64,000 bases of DNA from Acidobacteriota bacterium (GCA_009840635.1 VXNL01000014.1:39275-103274), one strand, 5' to 3'; numbered from the stretch's first letter, positions 17,661 to 27,052 are shown. Program-made: numbers and translations. Notes: generated by a model not told the origin, from the letters alone.

Positions 17661-19934
17661 GTGAAGTCCGAACCGATGAAGGACGATCCGAAGCCGAACC
17701 CGGGCGAAGCGACGTCCGGACACGGCTTCGGCACCGCCCCCGTCTTCCTCGCCTCGATCAGCACCATCCTCGGGGCGATCCTCTTCCTCCGCTTCGGCTA
17801 CGCGGTCGGGCATGTCGGCCTGCCGGGCACCCTGCTGATCATCGGAGTGGCCCACCTGGTCACCATCCCGACTGTCCTGGCGGTGTCCGAGATCGCGACG
17901 AACCGCCGGGTCGCCGGCGGCGGCGCCTACTACATCATCAGCCGCTCCTTCGGCACCCGCATCGGCGGAGTGATCGGCATCGCCCTCTACCTGTCGCAGG
18001 CGATCTCGGTCGCGTTCTACCTCGTCGCGTTCGCGGAGGCGTTCCGCCCGGTGTACGGATGGATCGAATCCGGCTGGTCCATCGCGGTGGACCCGCGGTT
18101 CGTGAGCCTCCCCGCCACCCTGGCGCTGGTGGCGCTGGTCCTGACAAGGGGCGCGGATCTCGGAGTCCGGGTGCTCTGGGTGGTCTGCCTGATTCTGGGC
18201 GGCTCCATCACCGCCTTCCTGCTGGGCTCGCCCGCCGGGAGCATGGAACTGGAGACTGTCCGGCCGACCGCGAACCCGGACAGTTTCGCCGTGGTGTTCG
18301 CGATCATCTTCCCCGCCTTCACCGGGATGATCGCCGGCCTCGGGCTGTCGGGCGACCTGAAGGACCCGCACCGGAGCATCCCGCTCGGAACGATCGCCGC
18401 GACCCTCGTCGGGATGGCGATCTACGTCGTGGTCGCGTTCAAGCTGGCGGGAAACGCGACTCCCGAAGCCCTGCGGGAGGACCCGTTCATCATGGCGCGG
18501 ATCGCGGTCTGGGGACCGGCGGTCTACATCGGGCTCGCCGCGGCGACACTGTCCTCGGCGCTCGGCTCGATCCTGGTCGCCCCCCGGACCCTCCAGGCGC
18601 TCGGCCAGGACCGGGTCCTGCCGGTCCCGGTGCTGAACCGGTTGCTGGCGCGGGGATCCGGGGAGGCGGGCGAACCGCGCTGGGCGGCCGCGGTGTCGGG
18701 CGCCATCGCGGTCTTCTTCGTGGTGATCGGCGATGTGGACTTCATCGCCCAGATCCTGACGATGTTCTTCCTGGTGACCTACGGCGCGCTCTGCACCGTG
18801 TCCTTCCTGGAGTACTTCGCCGGGAATCCGTCCTATCGCCCGACCTTCCGCACCCGCTGGTACCTGTCGCTCGTCGGCGCGCTCATGTGCGCGGTCCTCA
18901 TGCTGCGGATGAACGCCTTCTACGCCATCGTCGCGTTCTCGGTGATGTGGCTCATCTACATCGGCCTCAGCCGCTCGCGGCGGGGGGAGCGGGACTTCGC
19001 GGCGATCTTCCAGGGAACCATCTTCCAGTTGACCAGGCGGCTCCGGATCACGCTGCAGAAGAACCTGGTGGAACGGTCCGCCGGAGGCTGGCGGCCGTCC
19101 GTGGTCGCGGTCACCCGCCACGGGGAGCGGCTGGGGCACTTCGACCTCCTGCGCTGGATCAGTCACCGTCACGGCTTCGGCCACTTCATCCAGTACGTCG
19201 AGGGCGAGTACTCCATGGCCACCGCCCGGCAGGCGCACACGGAGGTGCGCACGCTGATCGGCCGGACGGAGGCGAGCGGCGCCGGGGTCTATGTGGATTC
19301 CCTGGTCAGCCCGTCGTTCCGGCTCGCGCTCACGCAGTCGCTCCAGATGCCCGGGATCTCCGGGCTGCCGAACAACTGCCTGCTACTGGAGTTCGACAAA
19401 CTGCGCCGCGAGGAAATCGCGGAGAGCGTCGAGGGGGCCCGGGTCGCGGCGGACACCGGGTTCAATGCCCTCATCCTCCGCTCCACCAGCCACCGCTTCG
19501 GCTACCGCTCGTCCATCCACCTCTGGTTGACCGAGGACAACTTCGACAATGCGCCGCTGATGTTGCTGCTCGCCTACATCATTGTCGGACATCCGGAATG
19601 GAAGCGCGCCGAGATCCGGCTCTTCGAGTGCTGTGATCTCGGCTCCGGCGAGCATCGGAACCACGACCTCGCCGGACTCCTGTCGCAGGAACGGCTGCCC
19701 ATCTCGGAGCAGAACCGGATGACGATCGGCTACCAGAGCGACGAGGAACTCGAGAACGAAGTCTCGCGGAGGTCCTCGCGAGCCGACCTGGTGATCGCCG
19801 GAATCCCCGCGGCGACGCTCCGGGGCACGGCGGCGGAACGCGCGCTGACCCGCTACCGGTCCACGAACGAGGTGCTCTTCGTCAGCGGCGTGGAGCGCAT
19901 ATCGCTCCGGGACGGCGGCGCCAGCGGGCGGTAG
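17661..19934 (+). CDS. SLC12-like cation-chloride cotransporter family permease
   Basis: The 757-residue protein has an N-terminal APC-fold transporter of about 12 helices (residues ~25-430). It opens with STILGAILFLRFGYAVG, the counterpart of the SLC12 TM1 motif. A ~320-residue soluble C-terminal domain follows, as in eukaryotic NKCC/KCC. Family members move Na+, K+ and Cl- together, though some bacterial homologues are amino-acid permeases. GTG at 17661 is used; an ATG at 17676 is also in frame. It ends 65 bases before the convergent DUF1761 gene, with a REP-like element between. Confidence 0.85.
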   Translation: MKSEPMKDDPKPNPGEATSGHGFGTAPVFLASISTILGAILFLRFGYAVGHVGLPGTLLIIGVAHLVTIPTVLAVSEIATNRRVAGGGAYYIISRSFGTRIGGVIGIALYLSQAISVAFYLVAFAEAFRPVYGWIESGWSIAVDPRFVSLPATLALVALVLTRGADLGVRVLWVVCLILGGSITAFLLGSPAGSMELETVRPTANPDSFAVVFAIIFPAFTGMIAGLGLSGDLKDPHRSIPLGTIAATLVGMAIYVVVAFKLAGNATPEALREDPFIMARIAVWGPAVYIGLAAATLSSALGSILVAPRTLQALGQDRVLPVPVLNRLLARGSGEAGEPRWAAAVSGAIAVFFVVIGDVDFIAQILTMFFLVTYGALCTVSFLEYFAGNPSYRPTFRTRWYLSLVGALMCAVLMLRMNAFYAIVAFSVMWLIYIGLSRSRRGERDFAAIFQGTIFQLTRRLRITLQKNLVERSAGGWRPSVVAVTRHGERLGHFDLLRWISHRHGFGHFIQYVEGEYSMATARQAHTEVRTLIGRTEASGAGVYVDSLVSPSFRLALTQSLQMPGISGLPNNCLLLEFDKLRREEIAESVEGARVAADTGFNALILRSTSHRFGYRSSIHLWLTEDNFDNAPLMLLLAYIIVGHPEWKRAEIRLFECCDLGSGEHRNHDLAGLLSQERLPISEQNRMTIGYQSDEELENEVSRRSSRADLVIAGIPAATLRGTAAERALTRYRSTNEVLFVSGVERISLRDGGASGR

Positions 19935-19937
19935 GTA

Positions 19938-19991
19938 CGGGCGTTTCGCCCCCTTTTGGGGGCGATGCCGGCCGGAGGCCGGCGCTCCGAG
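19938..19991 (+). repeat. REP-like two-hairpin repeat, type A (best preserved copy)
   Basis: Two perfect 7-bp hairpins lie side by side: CGCCCCC-TTTT-GGGGGCG (19947-19964) and GCCGGCC-GGA-GGCCGGC (19967-19983), ending GCTCCGAG. It fills the gap between two convergent genes and could act as a bidirectional terminator. The right 30 bases are identical to those of the copy at 1221-1275. Confidence 0.8.
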
Positions 19992-19998
19992 GCGCTCC

Positions 19999-20397
19999 TT
20001 ACTTCCAGAGCGACAGCAGGATCGCCTGACCGAGCAGCGCCGTGAAGTTGTAGGCGACGTTCAGCACCGCGAGCCCGGACTTCCGCTTCTCGAACGCCAC
20101 CGACTGGTGCGTCACCGGGATCACGAAGGCGATGGTCGCCACCAGCGCGGCGTGGAGGCCGTGGAGCGGACCGCTGAACCCGTCGAGCAGCACCGCGAGT
20201 CCGAAGGCCGAGGCGATGGCGAGCAGGAAGGAGCCCCCGTAGGTCTTCAGGGGATTGAAACCCTTGGCGATCTCTTCCTCGGTGGTCTCCATGAGCGCCA
20301 GCCAGCGTTTCCCGAAGAGGGGCCCGTACCAGAGAGCGCCCACGAACAGGGGGACGATGGCGGCAACGAGAATGGCAAGGTAGTTGAGGTCCGGCAT
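19999..20397 (-). CDS. DUF1761 family membrane protein
   Basis: This 132-residue protein has four membrane helices. The N-terminal pattern YLAILVAAIVPLFVGALWYGPLFGKRW is characteristic of DUF1761, whose function is unknown. It is the last gene of the long minus-strand run and starts 17 bases after the VKOR-DsbA stop. Its stop is 7 bases beyond the convergent REP-like element. Confidence 0.82.
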   Translation of the reverse strand: MPDLNYLAILVAAIVPLFVGALWYGPLFGKRWLALMETTEEEIAKGFNPLKTYGGSFLLAIASAFGLAVLLDGFSGPLHGLHAALVATIAFVIPVTHQSVAFEKRKSGLAVLNVAYNFTALLGQAILLSLWK

Positions 20398-20414
20398 GTT
20401 GGTGGTTTCCTTCG

Positions 20415-21701
20415 CTATTCGCGATCAGAATCGGGGCCCGAAACGCTGATCCCGGCCTTCTCGAGCTCCCAGAGGACCGCGTCGGCGAACTCGTCGAGCG
20501 TCGGCACCCTCCGCCCGTTGATGAAGATCGTCGGAGTGCCGGTGACGCCGAGCCCCACCGCCTCGGCGATGTCCGCCTGAAGCGCCGCTTCGGCCTGGGG
20601 CTCGGCCAGGCAGGCCCGGAAAGCCGCTTCGTCGAGGCCGGCGTCCACCGCGATGCGGACCACGTCGTCCCCGTCAGGGCCACTCGGAGGCGCCAGGTAG
20701 ACCGCGTCGTGATAGTCCCAGAAATTGCCCAGGAGATTCGCGCAGACTCCGCCGCGCGCCACCTCGCAGGCCCCCGGATGCATCACCCGCGGGAGGTGGG
20801 CGGCGCAGGTCGAGTCGAGCGGATAGCTCCGGTAGTAGAGGGCGACGTGGGGGCCAGTCGGGCCCTCGACGTACTGATCGAAGGCGAGCGCGAACCGCCG
20901 GCAGGACGGACACAGGAAGTCCGAGAAAGTGACGATCTTCACTGGCGCGTCGGGGTCGCCCTTCACCGGCAGCCCCTCGAGCGACACCTCCTGCACCCGC
21001 TGCTGCCGGAAGGTCGGATTCCTCCACTGCGGCAGGAGCCCGGCGCCCCGGAGCGGCAACGCGGCGGGCAGACCCTCCGGCGCCGCCGAACGAACGCCGA
21101 GGATCGACAGGTCCACCGAGTCCTCGGCGCGGTCGCCCAGACCGCTGTTGATCACCAGCACCGCCGCCGCCACGAGACCGGCGGCGAGCCAGAACGCCCG
21201 CACCGCAAGCCGTTCGACGGCAAAGTCAGGACCGTGCCTCATGGAAATCACCCTCCGCGCCGGCAACAGAAAGAGCAGCGCCGCGCCGTTCGCACCGTAC
21301 GTCCAGATGCAGAGCGAACAGAAGCTCCCGATGGCGAACGCCTGGACGCCGAACAGGAACAGATCGACCACGAGCGCCACGGCGACGAGGCCAAGCGCCA
21401 GGCGGCCCGGCCGGCTCGACAACCGCGCCCCACCGAGCAGGGCCAGCGCCAGGAGGAACCCCAGCGATACGAAGAACGCGAGCCCGATCGCCGCCAGCGG
21501 AACCCCCGCTACCGTGGACCACGCGCTTGCCGCCACTTCCTCACAGCCGGAGTTCGTCGGATCGCAGGCCGCCGCCGCCAGTGCGCCCGCGTCGAGCCCG
21601 TGATGGCGCAGCAGCAGCACTCCGGAAACGGCCGCTCCGAACCCGGCGGCCAGAAAGGCCAGTCCGAGACGAACGGAGTCGGTGACCGGACGCCGGGACA
21701 T
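20415..21701 (-). CDS. VKOR-DsbA fusion: disulfide-bond generating protein
   Basis: The 428-residue protein joins an N-terminal vitamin K epoxide reductase domain to a C-terminal DsbA-like thioredoxin domain. The VKOR part (helices within residues ~10-180) has the loop cysteines C46 and C53 and the quinone-proximal pair C128-S-L-C131. The thioredoxin part has C264-P-S-C267 (residues ~245-428) and a cis-Pro-type GTPTIFING segment. Such fusions oxidise periplasmic thiols and pass electrons to quinone, replacing DsbA/DsbB. All four key cysteines are present, so it should be active. It lies downstream of the nuo operon and of a split-barrel flavin protein. Confidence 0.9.
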   Translation of the reverse strand: MSRRPVTDSVRLGLAFLAAGFGAAVSGVLLLRHHGLDAGALAAAACDPTNSGCEEVAASAWSTVAGVPLAAIGLAFFVSLGFLLALALLGGARLSSRPGRLALGLVAVALVVDLFLFGVQAFAIGSFCSLCIWTYGANGAALLFLLPARRVISMRHGPDFAVERLAVRAFWLAAGLVAAAVLVINSGLGDRAEDSVDLSILGVRSAAPEGLPAALPLRGAGLLPQWRNPTFRQQRVQEVSLEGLPVKGDPDAPVKIVTFSDFLCPSCRRFALAFDQYVEGPTGPHVALYYRSYPLDSTCAAHLPRVMHPGACEVARGGVCANLLGNFWDYHDAVYLAPPSGPDGDDVVRIAVDAGLDEAAFRACLAEPQAEAALQADIAEAVGLGVTGTPTIFINGRRVPTLDEFADAVLWELEKAGISVSGPDSDRE

Positions 21702-21725
21702 GGGGGCCGGGAGTCTACCCGCCTG

Positions 21726-22388
21726 TCAGACCGCTTCGCGCCCGTAGTTCCTGGCGTAGGCGGGCGGCTCGATGCCCTCCCGGAGGTCGGGTGCCGGCTC
21801 CGGCGGCCCGAACGTCGTGTTCACGGGGACCAGGCCGGCCCAATAGGGAAGCGCGAGGTCCTCGTCGTCATCGGCGGGAGGCCCGGTCCGCAGTTTGGCG
21901 GTGGCCTCCTCGATGGGGATCTGTGCGACGAGGGTCGCCTTGAGTTCGAGATCGTTCGTCGGGCGGGCATCCCCGTGGCGTCCGGGTACCAGCCGGCTCA
22001 GCAGCACGTCGAGCGCGCGCCGCTTCTCGTCCTCCTCCGACACCGCCGCGGTGCGCCCCAGCAGGACCACCGAGCGGTAGTTCATGGAGTGGTGGAAGTA
22101 GGACCGGGCAAGGACGAGCGCATCCAGCAGCGTCACGGTGACGGCGGCCTCGGTGCCGGCGGCCAAAAGGCGCATGAGCCGGCTCGCCGACGATCCGTGG
22201 AGCAGCAGGCGGCTCCCGTCGCGCGCGTAACCCATCGGAATCACGAAGGGTGAACCCTCGTGGACGAACCCGACGTGGGCCACGATCCCCTCGTCGAGAA
22301 CCTGGTTGATCACCGTCCGGTCGTACGAGCCCCGTTGCGGCAGCCGCCGGACCCGGCTGCGGGGCGTGCTCTGGATCTGGGAACTCAT
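21726..22388 (-). CDS. Pyridoxamine 5'-phosphate oxidase-like flavin split-barrel protein
   Basis: The 220-residue protein has the FMN-binding split-barrel fold of the NimA/PNPOx-like group. It opens with RGSYDRTVINQVLDEG and continues with a core strand (SPFVIPMGYARDGSRLLLHGS) and SYFHHSMNYRSVVLLG. Members bind FMN or F420/heme and reduce small molecules; the substrate is unknown. It starts 10 bases after the M50 gene stop and is probably co-transcribed with it. Confidence 0.82.
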   Translation of the reverse strand: MSSQIQSTPRSRVRRLPQRGSYDRTVINQVLDEGIVAHVGFVHEGSPFVIPMGYARDGSRLLLHGSSASRLMRLLAAGTEAAVTVTLLDALVLARSYFHHSMNYRSVVLLGRTAAVSEEDEKRRALDVLLSRLVPGRHGDARPTNDLELKATLVAQIPIEEATAKLRTGPPADDDEDLALPYWAGLVPVNTTFGPPEPAPDLREGIEPPAYARNYGREAV

Positions 22389-22398
22389 CGTTTCCTTT

Positions 22399-23529
22399 TC
22401 AGACGTCGCTGCGCAGCGAAAGTCGGCTCCGCAGCGTATCCATGGTGACGACGCCGACGAACCGGCCGGCGTCGAGAACTGCCAGCGAACGCCGGCCCCC
22501 CGTCAGGAGATTCACCGCCCGGATGGCGGCATCCCCGGGGGCCAGCGTGGCGGCCAGAATGTCGGTCCGCATGAGGTCCCCGGCGGTGAGCCGCTCCAGT
22601 TCGTCGGACGATCTCCGCCGCAGGTCTTCGAGGCGGACCGCGCCCACGAGATCCGCCTCATCGAGGACCGGGATCTCGGAATGGGGCGTTTCGAGCGCCA
22701 GGAGTTCCATCGCGGACGCCTGTCTCGGGACCGAGAGGATCCGGTAGTCCAGCAGATGGGCCGCCGTGACCCCTTCGAGCGCCTGCGCCAGCCAGACCTG
22801 GCGGGTCACCTCGCGTGAGGTCCGCCGCAGGTTGAGTCCGATCAGGACGAACCAGGCGCCGAGCACGAGGCGGACCGCGCCGCCCGCCGCGCCGCTGCCG
22901 CCGAAGAGCGCCAGGATGCCGAAGGCGACCATTAGGAGTCCGAACGCGCCGCCGGTCGCGGCGACGGCCCGGGTGGCGGCCAGCGGCCGGTCCCAGACCG
23001 CCCAGAGGACGGCCCGCAGAATCCGGCCCCCGTCCAGCGGCACCGCCGGAATCAGGTTGAACGCCAGGAGCAGACCGTTGATCAGGGCGAGGTTGTTCGT
23101 CACCGCGCGGATCGGTTCCGGCGCCGCGGTGAGCAACTGGCCGGCGGCGAGGAACAACACGAACAGGACCAGGGTCATGAACGGACCCGCGAGCGCGATC
23201 CGCAGTTCGGTCGCCGCGCCGCGCGGATGTCCCTCCAGTTCGGTGGCCCCGCCGAACACCCTGAGTGTGATCCCGGAGACCTTGAGCCCCGAACGGGCGG
23301 CGGCGGCCGCGTGCGCCAGCTCGTGGACCAGGACGGACGCGAGGAGCAGCACGCTGGTCACCACTCCCAGCGCGGCGGCCCCGGCTGCCGAGACGCCCGG
23401 AAGGCCCCGGAAATAGAGCACGGCAAAGAGCGCCGATACCACGCTGACGGTCAGCACCCACGAGTAGTGGATCCGTATCGGGAAGGGCAGCCAGAGCTGG
23501 CGGATCCCCCGCCGCGGCGCGCCGGTCAC
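22399..23529 (-). CDS. Site-2 protease (M50) with paired CBS domains
   Basis: The 376-residue protein starts with membrane helices and carries the intramembrane zinc motif HELAH (H69, E70, H73). The third ligand is in VPLDGGR (D166). Residues ~250-376 are two CBS motifs that probably sense adenine nucleotides. This is the Rip3/SpoIVFB-like arrangement; such proteases cut membrane-bound regulators. The start overlaps the stop of the upstream lipoprotein gene (4-base overlap), so the two are translationally coupled. Confidence 0.9.
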   Translation of the reverse strand: MTGAPRRGIRQLWLPFPIRIHYSWVLTVSVVSALFAVLYFRGLPGVSAAGAAALGVVTSVLLLASVLVHELAHAAAAARSGLKVSGITLRVFGGATELEGHPRGAATELRIALAGPFMTLVLFVLFLAAGQLLTAAPEPIRAVTNNLALINGLLLAFNLIPAVPLDGGRILRAVLWAVWDRPLAATRAVAATGGAFGLLMVAFGILALFGGSGAAGGAVRLVLGAWFVLIGLNLRRTSREVTRQVWLAQALEGVTAAHLLDYRILSVPRQASAMELLALETPHSEIPVLDEADLVGAVRLEDLRRRSSDELERLTAGDLMRTDILAATLAPGDAAIRAVNLLTGGRRSLAVLDAGRFVGVVTMDTLRSRLSLRSDV

Positions 23530-24848
23530 CGCTGGCGTCCTCCGGAATCAGCGGCCGCTGCCGCGGGGTTGCGCGACAGGATCAGGACGCGCTCTCCCGG
23601 CCCGAGCGGCTCCTCGAGCCAGCCTCGATTGAGAAACTCGACCGCGGGGAGCCCGGCGTCGATCCTTCCCGCGGCCGCGAGGCGGCCAAGCGCCTCCCGG
23701 ACCGATCCGCTCTCGCCGGCAGCCACGGCGGTGATCCGCAGCGGCCCCGGCACCGGGGTGTCCCACAGCCGGTCGGCGCTGCCGAGCACTTCCAGGAACC
23801 AGGCCTCGCAGGCGTCGAAGCGCCAGCGCCCGCAATCGAGACTCACTTCCACGAGGGACTCCCCCGCCGGGACCACCGCCATCAGGCCCGGAGTCTGCCG
23901 CGAGGCCTCGCCCGGATCCCCTTCCCGCGCCGGATGCAGACGACCGCGGACTCCGGTGAAGCCGCGGACCCGGAACGCCTCGGGGAACGTCAGCTCCGCG
24001 GCCTCACGCGCCGCAGCCTCGCGGAGACGCGCCCCCAGGTCGGCGAGTTCGGCCCGGTGCGCCGTCACCCCGTTCCCGCCCACGGGGCCGGGACCTGCCG
24101 CCGGGGTTTCCCGCACGGTCAGTCCGACCGACTCCGTGTTCCGGGTAGCGCGGAAGACGCCGCGCTCCGCGGGTTCGAACGCGCTCCGGTCCGGCAGCGA
24201 GAGCCGGAAGTCAGCCCGCGGCAACAGGAGCACCTGCCCGTCCGCGACCCCGTACTCGGCCGGCTCCCCGAAGAGCAGGCCGTCGAGCAGATCGACCCAG
24301 CGGTCCCGGCTCGGGGCGCCGTCCGCGGGACTGCCTGCTGCGGGTTCCGCCGGCAACACCAGGGAGAGGGGCTGCTCGACCAGCTCCCCCGCGGTCTCCG
24401 GCCGGAAGGCCCCGCTCGCAAACGTGGTCGCGGCGGACCGGAACAGTAGGGCGAGCGCCGGTTCGCCCGGCAGGGCGGCGAGCGCTCCCCGGGAAACGAA
24501 GACCGTCCGGTCAGCGAAGAGGAAGGCCTCCGGCTCCGGATCGTCCAAGACGGCGAACCGCCAGCCTTCCCGCAGGGGCGCCGCTTCTCCCTCGCGGCCC
24601 GAGAGCAGCGGAGTACCGGCGAGCGCCTCGCGTCCGATTGCGGTGATCCGCGCCGTGAGGTCCGGGTCCTCAACCAGCGGCCGCTGATCCTCGAAGCTGC
24701 CCCGGGCGCGCTCGGCGGCGTGAATGGCCGCCGCGTCCGGGGGTATCGCGCGGGGGCCCGAGGTGGTCGCGCAACCCGCGGCAGCGAGGCTGAAGAGCAG
24801 AGGGAGAACCGACGCGGCGTGTGGCCCCGAGGCTGGCTTTCGGGTCAC
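23526..24848 (-). CDS. Lipoprotein resembling M48 peptidase but lacking HExxH
   Basis: From the GTG at 24848 the product has 440 residues. It has a basic n-region, a hydrophobic stretch and a lipobox (FSLAAAGC). The segment AVLDDPEPEAFLFADRTVFVSRGALAAL mirrors the M48 block that precedes the zinc helix (…spepNAFalPgGkvyVsrGLL…). Where M48 proteins then have HExxH there is ALLFRSAATTFASG, with no zinc ligands. The C-terminal LNRGWLEEPLGPGERVLI resembles the tail of BepA/YfgC-like M48 lipoproteins. I read it as a catalytically dead M48 homologue. Longer in-frame starts overlap the ferredoxin gene and lack a signal peptide. Coupled to the M50 protease. Confidence 0.62.
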   Translation of the reverse strand: MTRKPASGPHAASVLPLLFSLAAAGCATTSGPRAIPPDAAAIHAAERARGSFEDQRPLVEDPDLTARITAIGREALAGTPLLSGREGEAAPLREGWRFAVLDDPEPEAFLFADRTVFVSRGALAALPGEPALALLFRSAATTFASGAFRPETAGELVEQPLSLVLPAEPAAGSPADGAPSRDRWVDLLDGLLFGEPAEYGVADGQVLLLPRADFRLSLPDRSAFEPAERGVFRATRNTESVGLTVRETPAAGPGPVGGNGVTAHRAELADLGARLREAAAREAAELTFPEAFRVRGFTGVRGRLHPAREGDPGEASRQTPGLMAVVPAGESLVEVSLDCGRWRFDACEAWFLEVLGSADRLWDTPVPGPLRITAVAAGESGSVREALGRLAAAGRIDAGLPAVEFLNRGWLEEPLGPGERVLILSRNPAAAAADSGGRQR

Positions 24849-24922
24849 GCGAGGTCGGGAACGCGAACGGTTCAGGCGCGCGGGACACGAATCCCGCGCG
24901 GCGGCGGTGACCGGAACGCCGG

Positions 24923-25180
24923 TCAGGCGTAGTAGTTGGTGTTGATGTCCCGGTACTCGGCCCACTCGTCGGGAAGCTCTTCGTCCGGGAAGATGGCGGT
25001 GACCGGACAGGCCGGCTCGCAGGCGCCGCAGTCAATGCAGGTGTCGGGATCGATGTAGAGCTGGGTGGCTTCCTCGAACCCGTCCTCGTCGCTCGTGGGG
25101 TGGATGCAATCGACCGGACAAACGTCCACGCACGCAGTATCTTTGGTCCCAATGCAGGGTTCAGCGATCCAGTAAGACAT
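24923..25180 (-). CDS. 7Fe-type ferredoxin
   Basis: This 85-residue ferredoxin has cysteines arranged as C9-x7-C17-x3-C21 plus C-P later, typical of a [3Fe-4S] site, and CIDCGACEPACP for a [4Fe-4S] cluster. Such FdxA-like proteins carry low-potential electrons in the cytoplasm. It lies 60 bases downstream of nuoN, on the same strand. Since the adjacent nuo cluster lacks the NADH-input module, it might supply electrons to complex I; this is inference. Confidence 0.92.
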   Translation of the reverse strand: MSYWIAEPCIGTKDTACVDVCPVDCIHPTSDEDGFEEATQLYIDPDTCIDCGACEPACPVTAIFPDEELPDEWAEYRDINTNYYA

Positions 25181-25240
25181 CGTGGGAAGCTGCCTCCTCA
25201 GAAAGGCGCGGGAAGAGTGGTCAAGCGGCTGGCTCCGGGA

Positions 25241-26734
25241 TCAGCCAAGGTCGAGAAGCGTCTGCGAGTACTCGGTGACCCGGTCCAGCGAACCCCAGAA
25301 TAGTAGTCCAAGAACGTTCGGCACTACCAGAAGGACGAGCAGCCCGAGGTCCAGCCGACTGAACGCGAGGGCCGGGGTGGGGCCGGTCTCCTGGTCGATC
25401 ACCATCACGCGCAGGATCTTGACGTAGTAGAACGCGGCCACCGCGGCGTTCAGCACGCCGATGACGGCGAGCCAGCCGAGCCCGGCGTTGATGACCGCCG
25501 CGAAGACGTACCACTTAGCCAGAAAACCCGCGAAGGGCGGGATTCCCATCAGCGAGAAGAGGAAGATCCCCATGGCGACGGTGAGCAGCGGGGAGCGCTT
25601 CCAGAACCCCGCGTAGCTGTCGATCTCGAAGCTCCCCGTGACCCGGTGGGCCAGGATCACCACCGCGAAGGCTCCCAGGTTCATGAACAGGTAGATGGCC
25701 AGGTAGGCGGCGATGGCCTGCACGCCGTCCACCGAGAGCACGCACGCCGCCATCAGCATGGTGCCGGCATGGGCGATCGACGAATAGGCGAGCAGCCGCT
25801 TCACGTTCGTCTGGAGGAGCGCCGCCACGTTCCCGAGGGTCATGGTGATGACCGCCAGCATCATCAACAGCATCTGCCAGTCGGCGCCGCCCACCGGAAC
25901 GATGGCTCCCCCGCCGGCCGGTTCCGCCAGCCCCAGGTAGAAGAAGCGGATCAGGATCGCGAACCCGGCGGCCTTCGGGCCGACAGACAGGAACGCGGTG
26001 ACCGGAGTGGGGGCCCCGGTGTACACGTCGGGGCACCAGAAGTGGAACGGCGCGGCGGCGATCTTGAAGCCGATCCCGGCAGCGATCAGGATCAGCACGA
26101 ACAGCAGGCCCGGACCGAACGCGCCTTCGGCGAGCGCGGCGCGCACCCCGTAGAGATCGAGGGTGCCGGTCATCCCGTAGAGGAGCGAGAGCCCGAAGAG
26201 CATGGCGCCCGTCGAGACCGCCCCGAAGAGGATGTACTTGAGCGACGCCTCGTTCGAGAGCCGGTCCGAACTCAGGTAGCCCACCATGATGTAGGAGGCC
26301 ACCGAGACCGTCTCGAGCGAGAGGTAGATCATCACCAGGTTGACCGAGCCGGCCATCCACATGAGGGCCGCGGTAACGGTGAGCAGCAGCGCGAGCATCT
26401 CGCCCAGCCGGACTCCCTCGAGCTCCTTCGACCGCATGCTCAGGAGCAGCACCACGATGGAGGTGAGGCAGAAGATCGGCCGGAACACCCCGAGCAGGCC
26501 ATCGTCCGCCAGCATCGAGGCGAAGAGCGACTGGGCCTCCACCGCTCCGAGCGCCTGCCACGAGGTCACGAGCGCCCCGAACAGACCAACCAGCGTGATC
26601 CCGTTCAGGAGGTCGGTGTTGTTCTTGAGCGGCCGCCGCTGGGTGAGCAGGTCCGCGACGATCACGACGGCGAGGGCCCCCATCAGGATCAGCTCGGGGA
26701 GGAACCGGGAGAGGCTCTGGACGGCGTCTGACAT
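25241..26734 (-). CDS. nuoN: NADH-quinone oxidoreductase subunit N
   Basis: The 497-residue antiporter-like subunit has about 14 helices of the proton-pumping membrane arm of complex I. The Mrp-type core is evident (for example YLSLETVSVASYIMVGYL, with the key Glu, and KIAAAPFHFWCPDVYTGAPTPVTAFLS). It starts 12 bases after the nuoK stop. In most bacteria nuoL and nuoM lie between nuoK and nuoN; here they are absent. Confidence 0.95.
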   Translation of the reverse strand: MSDAVQSLSRFLPELILMGALAVVIVADLLTQRRPLKNNTDLLNGITLVGLFGALVTSWQALGAVEAQSLFASMLADDGLLGVFRPIFCLTSIVVLLLSMRSKELEGVRLGEMLALLLTVTAALMWMAGSVNLVMIYLSLETVSVASYIMVGYLSSDRLSNEASLKYILFGAVSTGAMLFGLSLLYGMTGTLDLYGVRAALAEGAFGPGLLFVLILIAAGIGFKIAAAPFHFWCPDVYTGAPTPVTAFLSVGPKAAGFAILIRFFYLGLAEPAGGGAIVPVGGADWQMLLMMLAVITMTLGNVAALLQTNVKRLLAYSSIAHAGTMLMAACVLSVDGVQAIAAYLAIYLFMNLGAFAVVILAHRVTGSFEIDSYAGFWKRSPLLTVAMGIFLFSLMGIPPFAGFLAKWYVFAAVINAGLGWLAVIGVLNAAVAAFYYVKILRVMVIDQETGPTPALAFSRLDLGLLVLLVVPNVLGLLFWGSLDRVTEYSQTLLDLG

Positions 26735-26746
26735 GACCTGCCCTGG

Positions 26747-27052
26747 CTAACCCTTGAGTTCCGCGGCTTCGTCGAGGTTCACGTTCTTCATGACCCGGTA
26801 GAGCGACATCACGATGGCGAGGGCCACCGCCGCTTCGCAGGCGGCGATCACGATGACGAGAAGGGCGAAGACCTGGCCGCCGAGCGCACCCTCCACAAAC
26901 CGGGAGAAGGCGACGAGGTTGATGTTCGCCGAGTTGAAGATCAGCTCGATGGACATCAGCACGTTCACCGCGTTCCGGCGGGTCAGCACCCCGAAGACGC
27001 CCAGCGAGAAGAGCGCCGCCGAGATGTAGAGGTAGTGCTCGAGGGGGATCAT
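26747..27052 (-). CDS. nuoK: NADH-quinone oxidoreductase subunit K
   Basis: The 101-residue subunit has three helices, with the conserved Glu in MSIELIFNSANINLVAF and a second acidic residue in AACEAAVALAIVM. These Glu residues form part of the membrane-arm proton path. The start overlaps the nuoJ stop by 4 bases. Confidence 0.96.
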   Translation of the reverse strand: MIPLEHYLYISAALFSLGVFGVLTRRNAVNVLMSIELIFNSANINLVAFSRFVEGALGGQVFALLVIVIAACEAAVALAIVMSLYRVMKNVNLDEAAELKG

